DNA of 64,000 nucleotides from Bacteroidales bacterium (GTDB lineage Bacteria; Bacteroidota; Bacteroidia; Bacteroidales; UBA932), in assembly GCA_017561265.1 (NCBI GenBank), contig JAFZDJ010000003.1, positions 62,001 to 126,000 on the forward strand, given 5' to 3'. The notes beneath the pieces are model-generated. The model had not been told where the DNA came from and ran no database searches. It saw only the letters and a list, made by a program, of their open reading frames with translations. Positions 44,724 through 53,145 of this stretch are shown here, in pieces (within the stretch, counting starts at the first letter, position 1; every line of letters starts with the position of its first letter). The translations under genes were made by a program, and so were the position numbers.

Positions 44724-45401
44724 CTACAATCTTTTCAGATAAAGAATGCTGTCCGGTCCTTCATTGAAAAGAAGATCCATGATGGACAGATCTGACTTGA
44801 AGCCGTATTTTCGGGAAAAGACCTGGAAATACGGCTTTTCCAGTCCCATATCGGCAAGGATGGTATCGGGACGCTTAGGGTGAATCACCTCTCTCAGGTC
44901 ATCCCAAGGCGTTTCCTTTGAAAAATCTTCGGTAAGACGCAGATCCACAGACAGTCCGGTCTTCTCTATGAAGAAACGAAGAATCGACATGTTCAGATCG
45001 AGAAGACGCTCAGGTCTTGATTCAAGAATATCGAAGAGTTCATCCTGATAATATTCAAAATAGGCCGATGTCCTGTAGGCAGAAACGATGGCTCTTTCAT
45101 GCTGCTGAAGCCATGGCGTAGAATAATCGACCTTTATCTCAGATATAGGCAGCTTATGTGTTCCACCTTCATGCACTATCGGGAAAGAAAGAGCCTGGAC
45201 ACCGTCTGCCGCATAGAAGCGGCACCTGTTACGATAAGACTGCTTCTGATAGTTTTCACATGCTTCTATATAGACAATGGACGGAGACAGCTCCAAGGAA
45301 CTGCTTCCGTCCATTCTATTGCTCAAGCCCTCCATTTCCTCTGCCATTGCGGCGAAATAGGAAACGGGAGGAAAATATGCTGTTGAGAGAAGCTTAGGCA
45401 T
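44724..45401 (-). CDS. WbqC family protein
   Basis: A 225-residue protein of the WbqC-like family, seen from LLSTAYFPPVSYFAAMAEE, IYIEACENYQKQSYRNRC-like segments (VYIEACENYQKQSYRNRCR), LPISEIKVDYSTPWLQQHERAI and the ending GPDSILYLKRL. The family is linked to O-antigen or surface-glycan loci; its reaction is not known to me. Coupled to lpxA by a one-base TGATG overlap, a pairing that fits a role in envelope lipid or glycan synthesis. Confidence 0.85.
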   Translation of the reverse strand: MPKLLSTAYFPPVSYFAAMAEEMEGLSNRMDGSSSLELSPSIVYIEACENYQKQSYRNRCRFYAADGVQALSFPIVHEGGTHKLPISEIKVDYSTPWLQQHERAIVSAYRTSAYFEYYQDELFDILESRPERLLDLNMSILRFFIEKTGLSVDLRLTEDFSKETPWDDLREVIHPKRPDTILADMGLEKPYFQVFSRKYGFKSDLSIMDLLFNEGPDSILYLKRL

Positions 45402-46213
45402 CAGTCGATATTGCCCTTAACCTCAGAGTTCATACCTCTGATGATGCCTCTCTTGGAATTCCTGATGAAGTTGATGATTGTATCCCTTTCCTCCGACTCA
45501 GGGAAACCAAGCTCGATCTTCGCAAGAGCATCAGAGAAGTTGGTACCTGCATTGTAGATGATGTCATACATGTCCTTGATGCTGCGGATCTGGTCAGATG
45601 TAAAGCCTCTTCTGCGAAGTCCGACGATATTTACGCCGGCATATGTAAGAGGATCGCGTCCGCAAAGCACATATGGAGGTACGTCCTTGTTGATCTTGCA
45701 TCCGCCGCCGATGAAGGCATGCTTTCCTATTTTTGAGAACTGGTGCGCTACCGAGCTTCCGCCGATCGTTGCCCAATCGTCCACATCAGTCTCACCTGCA
45801 ATACCCACATAACTTACGAGAATACAGTTGTTTCCTACAGTACAGTCATGAGCCACATGAGTATATGACATGAGAAGCACATTGTTTCCGATCTTTGTCA
45901 CACCCCTTCCGCTGGCCTTTGTACCACGGTTGATGGTAGCACACTCACGGATGTTGACATTGTCTCCGATCTCCACATAGGTGACCTCACCGTCAAACTT
46001 GAGGTCCTGAGGTATCGCGCCCACCACTGCACCGGGGAATACCGTGCAGTTCTTTCCCATCTTTACATAATTGAAAATAGTTGCATGAGGAAGAATCTTG
46101 GATCCGTCACCGATCTCCACATGTTCCTCGATATATGCGTAAGGTCCGACCTCTACGTTCTCTCCGAGCTTTGCGTTCGGATGCACTGTTGCGAGTGGAT
46201 GAATTGTAGCCAT
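45401..46213 (-). CDS. lpxA: UDP-N-acetylglucosamine O-acyltransferase
   Basis: A 270-residue left-handed beta-helix enzyme that performs the first step of lipid A synthesis, moving an acyl chain from ACP to UDP-GlcNAc. Hexapeptide repeats run from about residue 4 to 190, with the catalytic His in SYTHVAHDCTVGNN. The C-terminal helical domain carries GLRRRGFTSDQI. It follows lpxC after a 35-base gap largely taken by a dispersed repeat. Confidence 0.95.
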   Translation of the reverse strand: MATIHPLATVHPNAKLGENVEVGPYAYIEEHVEIGDGSKILPHATIFNYVKMGKNCTVFPGAVVGAIPQDLKFDGEVTYVEIGDNVNIRECATINRGTKASGRGVTKIGNNVLLMSYTHVAHDCTVGNNCILVSYVGIAGETDVDDWATIGGSSVAHQFSKIGKHAFIGGGCKINKDVPPYVLCGRDPLTYAGVNIVGLRRRGFTSDQIRSIKDMYDIIYNAGTNFSDALAKIELGFPESEERDTIINFIRNSKRGIIRGMNSEVKGNID

Positions 46214-46238
46214 AATGGTTGTTTTTGTTTATTTGTTA

Positions 46239-46268
46239 GATCCCTCGGCTATGCTCGGGATGACAGGG
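46239..46268. repeat. dispersed repeat copy at the lpxC 3' end
   Basis: GATCCCTCGGC followed by CTCGGGATGACAGGG closely matches the block at 5327. On the minus strand this copy encodes the last residues (TLSSRA) and the stop codon of lpxC. Confidence 0.75.
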
Positions 46269-47166
46269 TCTGGCGAACCGCCTTCGCTGCTGTCGTATTT
46301 ATACCGTGTCCCGCCTTTTCAGCTGTCACCTTGGCCTTGAGGAATCCTCCGCAGAGCCTGAGGTCGCCGATGAGGTCGAGAAGCTTATGTCTTGCACATT
46401 CGTTAGGGAAACGGAGGACGAGGTTGCTGAGATAGCCGTCTTCGCGGACCTTGAGAGCCGGCACATTGAAAAGCTTGCTCATGCGGTCCACCTGCTCGTC
46501 GGTCACAGGATGCTCTACAATCACGATAGCATTGTCCACATCTCCTCCCTTGACTAGGTTGTTGTTGAAAAGGAACTCGATCTCATGGAAGAAGACGAAT
46601 GTCCTGCATACGCCGATTTCCTCTGCATAAACAACGGATTCATTCCATAAAGCATGCTGAACGCCCAGAACCCTTGAGTTGAAATCGATCTTTATATCAT
46701 AAGAGAAATCTTCAGCAGGCTCTATACGGACAACCGATCCCTTTTCTTCATTCCTGATTTCCACAGCCTCCTTCAGCTCAATATATCGTCTGGGAGCATC
46801 CTGAACTTCAAAACCGTCCTTCCAGATTGCTTCAATATAAGGCTTTGCACTTCCGTCAAGAATAGGCACCTCAACATTGTCGATATCTATCAAGGCATTG
46901 TCCACACCCATACCGGTAAGAGCCGACAGAACATGTTCTATAGTCGAAACAGATGCATCTCCGCATGAAATGGTCGTGCTTCTGGCCGTACAAGTGACAT
47001 TCTCTGCCAATGCATCGACATATGCATCCGATCCTATATCTGTCCTCCTGAATCTGATTCCCGTATCCACAGGAGCAGGATTTATAACCATCTTCGCTAT
47101 TCTTCCCGTATGAAGTCCCTTTCCCTCAAATGAATAGCATTTCTTAACTGTCTGTTGCAACTGCAT
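46249..47166 (-). CDS. lpxC: UDP-3-O-acyl-N-acetylglucosamine deacetylase, without FabZ domain
   Basis: A 305-residue zinc deacetylase, the committed step of lipid A synthesis. Zinc ligands H78 (TIEHVLSALTG), H260 and D264 (RHKLLDLIGD) and catalytic H287 (EKAGHGIN) are all present, so the enzyme should be active. In most Bacteroidota the same reading frame continues into FabZ (about 460 residues in all); here it stops right after the LpxC domain, and its last six residues are encoded by a dispersed repeat. TATCTTTG at 47234-47241 (minus) may be its -7 box. Confidence 0.93.
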   Translation of the reverse strand: MQLQQTVKKCYSFEGKGLHTGRIAKMVINPAPVDTGIRFRRTDIGSDAYVDALAENVTCTARSTTISCGDASVSTIEHVLSALTGMGVDNALIDIDNVEVPILDGSAKPYIEAIWKDGFEVQDAPRRYIELKEAVEIRNEEKGSVVRIEPAEDFSYDIKIDFNSRVLGVQHALWNESVVYAEEIGVCRTFVFFHEIEFLFNNNLVKGGDVDNAIVIVEHPVTDEQVDRMSKLFNVPALKVREDGYLSNLVLRFPNECARHKLLDLIGDLRLCGGFLKAKVTAEKAGHGINTTAAKAVRQTLSSRA

Positions 47167-47260
47167 CTTATAATATTAATCCTTAATGGTACGCGGACGT
47201 TCCCTCGCGGACAGTCCGGCAAAGTTCAGCCTGCAAAGATAGGCATTTTTTTGTATATTC

Positions 47261-48247
47261 CTATTTACCAGCCCGTTTAAAGACTGCATAACTCCTGAGA
47301 TACTGTTTCAACGGGAATGCTGGCGAACCCATCAGCGTCTGTCCGGACTCCTTCACACTGCCAAGAATACCGGACTGAGCTCCGATGGTCGTATTGTCAG
47401 CTATGTTCAGGTGACCGGCTATGCCGACCTGACCTGCAATGATACAATGCCCACCAATCTTCGTTGACCCTGCAATACCTGTCTGTGAAGCCATTACCGT
47501 ATTGCATCCTATCTCAACATTGTGAGCAATCTGACATAGATTATCTATCTTGACTCCCCTTCTTATCACTGTCGATCCCATCTGTGACTTATCGACGCAG
47601 ACATTGGCTCCGATCTCGACATCGTCCTCTATGATCACATTGCCGGTATGTTCAATCTTCTTCCAAGTGCCATCTTCAAGAGGTGCGAAGCCGAAGCCGT
47701 CTGATCCTATGACAGCATTGGAATGGATGATGACATTATTACCAATAACCATGCCCGGATAGATTCGTACTCCGGGATATATGATGCAGTGCGAGCCGAT
47801 CTTCACATCGTCTCCGATATATACATTTTCATGAATCTTCGTATAGTCACCGACCTGAGCCTTCTTTCCGACATAAGCAAAATCGCCGACATACACCTTC
47901 TTTCCGATCCTGGAGCTCCAGCGCACACGGCTCCTGAGGCCGCGGTATCGCCTGTAGGAACGTTTCTTGGCTGTAACATAGTCAAGCAGGCTTGCAACAG
48001 CAGCATAGGCATCCTCAACCCGGACCATGGTAGCGGAAACGGGTTCCTTCGGCTCGAAAGAGTTGTTCACTATGATGATGTCAGCCTTGCATGTGTATAC
48101 ATGATGTTCGTATTTAGGGTTGGCGAAAAAGCATATGGTTCCGGGCTTTCCGCTTTCTATTCTTGCAAACGACGTAACGGTCGCCTCCGGATTGCCATCC
48201 ACAGTTCCGCCGAGTATCTCAGCGATCTCTTTTGCTTTGAATTCCAT
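47261..48247 (-). CDS. lpxD: UDP-3-O-(3-hydroxyacyl)glucosamine N-acyltransferase
   Basis: A 328-residue trimeric beta-helix acyltransferase for the third step of lipid A synthesis. The uridine-binding N-terminal domain (about 1-100) precedes hexapeptide repeats with [23 protein letters not shown] and the catalytic His of QIAHNVEIG. The usual CVDRATMGST reads [10 protein letters not shown]. It ends soon after the helix domain (AVFKRAGK), slightly shorter than typical. Order lpxD, lpxC, lpxA on one strand suggests an operon, with a possible extra promoter before lpxC. Confidence 0.94.
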   Translation of the reverse strand: MEFKAKEIAEILGGTVDGNPEATVTSFARIESGKPGTICFFANPKYEHHVYTCKADIIIVNNSFEPKEPVSATMVRVEDAYAAVASLLDYVTAKKRSYRRYRGLRSRVRWSSRIGKKVYVGDFAYVGKKAQVGDYTKIHENVYIGDDVKIGSHCIIYPGVRIYPGMVIGNNVIIHSNAVIGSDGFGFAPLEDGTWKKIEHTGNVIIEDDVEIGANVCVDKSQMGSTVIRRGVKIDNLCQIAHNVEIGCNTVMASQTGIAGSTKIGGHCIIAGQVGIAGHLNIADNTTIGAQSGILGSVKESGQTLMGSPAFPLKQYLRSYAVFKRAGK

Positions 48248-48269
48248 GATATTGCAGGTTCACAATTAT

Positions 48270-48300
48270 TTTGTTAATTCTGATTTTATTCGTACATTTG
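48270..48300 (+). promoter_or_regulatory. promoter of rimP-nusA-infB
   Basis: TTTG (48270-48273) and TACATTTG (48293-48300) with 19 bases between them, an exact consensus match. It lies back to back with the lpxD start. Confidence 0.65.
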
Positions 48301-48317
48301 CACCGTGAGAATGATTC

Positions 48318-48337
48318 AGGGGGCTAGGAGGCCCCCT
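48318..48337 (+). promoter_or_regulatory. leader hairpin upstream of rimP
   Basis: AGGGGGC (48318-48324) pairs perfectly with GCCCCCT (48331-48337) around a 6-base loop and is followed by TTATTTTAT. It sits about 10-15 bases after the predicted transcription start, so it resembles an attenuator. No named RNA family is recognised. Confidence 0.5.
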
Positions 48338-48364
48338 TATTTTATGCCATTATCAGGAGCAATG

Positions 48365-48832
48365 ATGAAAATATCAGACATACTAGATGCAATCGGCGGC
48401 GAAATCGTTGCACGCGGATGCTTCATAGTTGACGTTTCAGTCAGCAAAGATAACGATATTGTCTTGACAATCGAGTCGGAAAACGGAAAAATCGAACTTG
48501 ACGACTGCGTTTCCCTCAGCAGATACTTTGAAACGAAGTTCGACAGGGAGGTCGAGGACTATTCTCTTACAGTAAGTTCTGCCGGTCTGGATCAGCCTTT
48601 CAAGGTATTCAAGCAGTATCAGAAGGCCCTTGGAACAAAAGTAGAGGTTTCTCTCAAGGGAGGCAGGAAGATGGTTGCCGTGCTTGAAGCGGCCGACGAG
48701 GAAAGCATCACCTTGAAATATTCGGTGAAGGAAGCGGTGGACGGAAAGAAGAAGAAGGAACTTGTGGAGCACGTTGACCGCTATACAATGGATCAGGTAA
48801 ATGCCGTGAGACCTTTCATCGAATTCTCCTGA
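48365..48832 (+). CDS. rimP: ribosome maturation factor RimP
   Basis: A 155-residue protein needed for 30S subunit assembly. RimP features include LVLTIES-like NDIVLTIESENGKIELDDCVSLSRYFE and YSLTVSSAGLDQPFK. The ATG at 48365 is chosen because an AGGAG (48355-48359) lies 5 bases upstream; the neighbouring ATG at 48362 is possible, and a longer frame from 48305 would run through the leader hairpin. nusA begins 61 bases after the stop. Confidence 0.92.
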   Translation: MKISDILDAIGGEIVARGCFIVDVSVSKDNDIVLTIESENGKIELDDCVSLSRYFETKFDREVEDYSLTVSSAGLDQPFKVFKQYQKALGTKVEVSLKGGRKMVAVLEAADEESITLKYSVKEAVDGKKKKELVEHVDRYTMDQVNAVRPFIEFS

Positions 48833-48893
48833 TGCCATCCGGAACACAACCGGGTGATATTCACAAAGATTATTTAATAAACAACAATATAAA

Positions 48894-50147
48894 ATGGAAA
48901 AGATTGAACTTAAAGACGCTTTTGCCGAGTTCAAGAACCAGAAGAACATCGACAGACCTACTATGATGGGTGTACTCGAGGATGTGTTCAGGACTCAGAT
49001 CACAAAGACCTACGGATCGGCAGACAACTTTGACATCATCATCAACATTGACAAGGGTGACTGCGAGATCTATTGGAACAGAGAGGTCGTTGAAGAGGTA
49101 GAGGATCCCAACACTCAGATCGCCCAGGACGACGAGACTCTTGACGATGACTACGAGATCGGAGAGACATTCGCCAAGAAGATCGAGCTCAAGGATTTCG
49201 GCCGTCGCGGTATCCTCAACATCCGTCAGAACCTTCAGGGCCGTATCATGGACATAGAGAAGGCTAACCTCTACAACAAGTATGTAGGCAAGATCGGCGA
49301 GATCTTCACTGGCGAGGTCTACCAGACATGGGCTAAGGAAGTGCTCATCCTTGACGAAGACGGCAACGAGCTCCGTCTCCCTAAGTCAGAGCAGATTCCT
49401 GGCGAGCATTTCAAGAAGAACGACACAGTACGCGCCATCATCAAGAGCGTGGAAATGAAGAACAATACTACTCCATATATCGTTCTTTCGCGTACCACAC
49501 CTGAATTCCTCGAGAAGCTCTTCGAGCATGAGGTTCCTGAGATTCTCGACGGTCTTATCACAGTGAAGAAGGTCGTACGTATCCCTGGTGAGCGTGCAAA
49601 GGTGGCAGTAGAGTCTTATGACGAGAGAATCGATCCAATCGGAGCATGTATCGGTGTGAAGGGATCACGTATCATCGGCATCGTCCGCGAGCTTCGCAAC
49701 GAGAATATCGACGTGCTCCAGTGGACAAACAATACACAGCTCCTTATCCAGAGAGCGCTCAATCCAGCAAAGATATCTTCAATCGTTCTTGGTGGCGAAG
49801 AAGACAAGATCAAGGTATATATGCTTCCTGACGAGGTGAAGAAGGGTATCGGTAAGGGCGGATGCAACATCAAGCTTGCCGGCATGCTCGTAGGAAAGGA
49901 GATCGAGGTATGGAGAGAGCTCCCGCAGGATGACTTCGAGGGCGACGAAGAGGACGTGCTCCTCAGCGAGTTCGACGATGTCATCGAGGGATGGATCATC
50001 GAGAAGCTCCAGAGCATCGGATGCGACACTGCAAAGAGCGTTCTTGCGCTTTCAGCTGCAGACATAGCCAAGAGGGCTGACCTTGAGGACGAGACAGTAG
50101 AGGAGGTGATGGATATCCTCCGCGCTGAATTTGAAGACGAAGAGTAG
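48894..50147 (+). CDS. nusA: transcription termination/antitermination factor NusA
   Basis: A 417-residue RNA polymerase partner. It has an N-terminal polymerase-binding domain (about 1-125), an S1 domain (IGEIFTGEVYQTWAKEVLI), two KH domains (IGACIGVKGSRIIGIVRELRNENIDVL; IGKGGCNIKLAGMLVGKEIEVWRE) and an acidic C-terminal tail. The operon rimP-nusA-infB is the conserved bacterial arrangement, with infB 22 bases downstream. Confidence 0.96.
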   Translation: MEKIELKDAFAEFKNQKNIDRPTMMGVLEDVFRTQITKTYGSADNFDIIINIDKGDCEIYWNREVVEEVEDPNTQIAQDDETLDDDYEIGETFAKKIELKDFGRRGILNIRQNLQGRIMDIEKANLYNKYVGKIGEIFTGEVYQTWAKEVLILDEDGNELRLPKSEQIPGEHFKKNDTVRAIIKSVEMKNNTTPYIVLSRTTPEFLEKLFEHEVPEILDGLITVKKVVRIPGERAKVAVESYDERIDPIGACIGVKGSRIIGIVRELRNENIDVLQWTNNTQLLIQRALNPAKISSIVLGGEEDKIKVYMLPDEVKKGIGKGGCNIKLAGMLVGKEIEVWRELPQDDFEGDEEDVLLSEFDDVIEGWIIEKLQSIGCDTAKSVLALSAADIAKRADLEDETVEEVMDILRAEFEDEE

Positions 50148-50169
50148 AAAATAAATAAAGGGGTAATAT

Positions 50170-53043
50170 ATGGCAGAAATCAGATTAAGTAAACTTACAA
50201 AGCAATTCAGCATCGGACTTGCCAGACTCGTTGATTTCCTCAACGAGAAGGGAGCCAATGTGGAAATGAACCCGAACGCAAAGGTTTCGGACGAGTTTCT
50301 TCCGGCTATCGAGGCGAAGTTCGGTGAAGACCTGAAACTGAAGAAGGATTCGGAAAAAGTTACGATCAAGCTCAAGGAGATCATTGAGATGGGATCGAAG
50401 AAGAAGCCGGTCCAGGAAGAGGAGGAAGCACCGGAAAGAGAAGTTGTGATCAAGAGCAATGTGCTTGCTTCAGAGCTTCCTAAGGCACAGCCAGAAGAGG
50501 AAAAGACTATCGAGCCTGAAGTGAAGCAGGAGCCTGTAAAGATCGAGGAACCTGTTGTAGCCGAGCCTGAGATCAAGTCGGAGGTTAAACCTGAACCTGC
50601 ACAGCAGGACGGTGGTCTCAAGATCATTGACAAGATCGATCTTTCGCAGTTTGACAAGAAGAAGTCTCCTGTACAGGAGGAAAAGCCGGCAGAAGAGCCT
50701 GCGGCTGTGGCAGAATCCGCCCCAACCCCAGCGGAAGAGCCAGTAAAGCCAGCAGAAGAGCCGGTAGTTCCGGAGCCAGTAAAGGCAGAAGAGAAGCCTC
50801 AGCCTCGCGAAGTGAAGATCGAGGTGGAGCGTCTTGCCGGACCTAAGGTTGTTGACAAGATCGACCTCTCGCAGTTCGACAAGAAGAAGAAAAAGAAGAA
50901 GAGGGAAAGAATCGGCAAGGAAACAGGCAGCCAGAAGGTTGACGTGACCAAGGTCGAAGCGGACAATAAGGTAAAGAAGGACAAGAACAAGGGCGGCCAG
51001 GGCCAGCAGAACAACGGCCAGAAGCAGCAGCAGCGTCCGGCAGACCAGCAGCAGGGCAAGAACAACAAGAAGAACCGTCGCGACCGTGGCGGAGACAAGT
51101 TCAAGCCTATGACTGAGGCTGAGCAGGAAGAGATGCAGAAGGAGATCCAGAAGCAGATCAAGGAGACTTATGCCCGCATGAACGAGAACAAGAAGGGTAA
51201 CTTCGGAGCAAAGCACAGAAAGGAGAAGAGAGAGCTTGCATCACAGAGGATGCAGGAAGAGATGGAGATGATGGAGCTCGAGCAGAAGGTGCTCAAGGTG
51301 ACCGAATTCGTTACAGTAAATGATCTCGCGACCCTTATGAACAACACTCCTGTGACCAAGGTCATCGGAGCATGCATGAGCCTCGGAATGATGGTATCCA
51401 TCAACCAGCGTCTCGATGCGGAGACACTCGTTCTTGTTGCAGAAGAGTTCGGATATGAAGTGGAGTTCGTAACAGCAAACCTTACCGATGCAATCACCCA
51501 GGGTGAGTCCGAGGATACTGAGGAGGATCTCCTCCCACGTCCACCGGTAATCACTGTCATGGGACACGTAGACCACGGTAAGACTTCCCTCCTCGACTAC
51601 ATCCGTAAGGCGAATGTGATCGCAGGTGAGGCCGGCGGTATCACCCAGCATATCGGTGCATACAATGTGAAGCTTCCTGACGGACAGAGGATCACATTCC
51701 TTGATACTCCTGGTCATGAGGCGTTTACAGCGATGCGTGCCCGCGGTGCCAAGATGACAGACGTTGCCATCATCATCGTAGCAGCCGATGACTGCATCAT
51801 GCCTCAGACAGTAGAGGCCATCAACCATGCGCAGGCAGCAGGTGTACCGATGATCTTCGCGATCAACAAGATCGACAAGCCAGGTGCTAATCCGGACAAG
51901 ATCCGCGAGCAGCTTTCAAACATGAACATCCTCGTCGAGGACTGGGGCGGCAAGTACCAGTGCCAGGAGATTTCAGCAAAGCATGGTATCAACGTAGACC
52001 TCCTTCTTGAGAAGGTTCTTCTCGAGGCCGAGATGCTTGAGCTCAAGGCAAATCCTAACAGAAGGGCTACCGGTGCTGTGATCGAGTCTTCACTCGACAA
52101 GGGACGTGGTTATCTCGCTACAATCCTCGTGCAGAACGGTACCATGAGAGTCGGCGACGTAATGCTCTCAGGTTGCTATACAGGTCGCGTGAAGGCTATG
52201 TTCAACGAGCGTGGACAGAAGGTAGAGGCGGCAGGTCCGTCAACTCCTGTATCTGTTCTCGGTCTTAACGGAGCCCCTACAGCCGGTGAGACATTCAACA
52301 TCATGGCTGACGAGAAGGAAGCTAAGGACATCGCAAACAAGAGAGAGCAGCTCATCCGTATCCAGGGCATCAAGACCCAGAAGCACATGACTCTCGAGGA
52401 GATCGGACGTCGTATCGCCATCGGAAACTTCAAGGAGCTCAATGTCATCGTCAAGGGAGACGTGGACGGCTCTATCGAGGCGCTCTCAGACTCTATCATC
52501 AAGCTCTCTACTGAGGAGGTTCGCGTGAACGTGATCCACAAGGCTGTGGGCGCTATCTCAGAGTCGGATATCCTGCTTGCAGCGGCTTCTGACGCAATCA
52601 TCATCGGTTTCCAGGTTCGCCCTATGCCTTCAGCAAGAAAGCTTGCCGAGAAGGAGGAGATCGAAATCCGTCTCTACTCAGTCATCTACGACTGTATCAA
52701 CGAGCTCAAGAGCGGTATCGAAGGTATGCTCGAGCCTGAGCAGAAGGAGGTTGTCACTGCAACTGCCGAGGTTCAGGAGACATTCAAGATATCCAAGGTG
52801 GGTACCATCGCAGGATGTATCGTCCGCGAAGGAAAGCTCCAGAGGACTGCGAAAGTGCGCGTAATCCGCGATGGTATCGTAATCTATACAGGAGAGCTCG
52901 GATCCCTCAAGAGATTCAAGGATGACGTCAAGGAGGTAGCCATGGGTCAGGACTGCGGTCTTAACATCCAGGGATACAACGACATCAAGATCGGCGACGT
53001 TGTCGAGGCATACACAATCGAAGAGATAAAGAGGACACTCTAG
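50170..53043 (+). CDS. infB: translation initiation factor IF-2
   Basis: A 957-residue GTPase that brings initiator tRNA to the ribosome. The N-terminal 330 residues are highly charged, Pro/Glu- then Lys/Gln-rich, with [12 protein letters not shown] repeated twice. The GTPase domain shows G1 GHVDHGKT (about 464-471), G3 DTPGHEAF and G4 NKID, followed by the beta-barrel and C-terminal domains. The long N-terminus is usual in Bacteroidales. A 27-base inverted repeat terminates the operon. Confidence 0.97.
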   Translation: MAEIRLSKLTKQFSIGLARLVDFLNEKGANVEMNPNAKVSDEFLPAIEAKFGEDLKLKKDSEKVTIKLKEIIEMGSKKKPVQEEEEAPEREVVIKSNVLASELPKAQPEEEKTIEPEVKQEPVKIEEPVVAEPEIKSEVKPEPAQQDGGLKIIDKIDLSQFDKKKSPVQEEKPAEEPAAVAESAPTPAEEPVKPAEEPVVPEPVKAEEKPQPREVKIEVERLAGPKVVDKIDLSQFDKKKKKKKRERIGKETGSQKVDVTKVEADNKVKKDKNKGGQGQQNNGQKQQQRPADQQQGKNNKKNRRDRGGDKFKPMTEAEQEEMQKEIQKQIKETYARMNENKKGNFGAKHRKEKRELASQRMQEEMEMMELEQKVLKVTEFVTVNDLATLMNNTPVTKVIGACMSLGMMVSINQRLDAETLVLVAEEFGYEVEFVTANLTDAITQGESEDTEEDLLPRPPVITVMGHVDHGKTSLLDYIRKANVIAGEAGGITQHIGAYNVKLPDGQRITFLDTPGHEAFTAMRARGAKMTDVAIIIVAADDCIMPQTVEAINHAQAAGVPMIFAINKIDKPGANPDKIREQLSNMNILVEDWGGKYQCQEISAKHGINVDLLLEKVLLEAEMLELKANPNRRATGAVIESSLDKGRGYLATILVQNGTMRVGDVMLSGCYTGRVKAMFNERGQKVEAAGPSTPVSVLGLNGAPTAGETFNIMADEKEAKDIANKREQLIRIQGIKTQKHMTLEEIGRRIAIGNFKELNVIVKGDVDGSIEALSDSIIKLSTEEVRVNVIHKAVGAISESDILLAAASDAIIIGFQVRPMPSARKLAEKEEIEIRLYSVIYDCINELKSGIEGMLEPEQKEVVTATAEVQETFKISKVGTIAGCIVREGKLQRTAKVRVIRDGIVIYTGELGSLKRFKDDVKEVAMGQDCGLNIQGYNDIKIGDVVEAYTIEEIKRTL

Positions 53044-53056
53044 TCTTGTCGGTATA

Positions 53057-53125
53057 AAAGCAGGTCCGCCTGCCATTCAGATGCAGAAGAAAAGTTACAT
53101 CTTGAATGGCAGGCGGATCTGCTTT
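53057..53125 (+). terminator. very long hairpin after infB
   Basis: Arms 53057-53083 and 53098-53125 are complementary over 27 bases with one bulged T and one G-U position, around a 14-base loop. No T-run follows. It lies between convergent infB and the minus-strand surface cluster, so it could serve both directions. Confidence 0.75.
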
Positions 53126-53145
53126 CATATTATCCCGAGGTGGGC

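Noticed and set aside
50470..51216. A 248-residue Leu-rich minus-strand frame within infB.
   Set aside because: It is the reverse of the Lys/Glu/Gln-rich IF2 N-terminus, which yields artificial Leu/Phe runs that mimic membrane segments.
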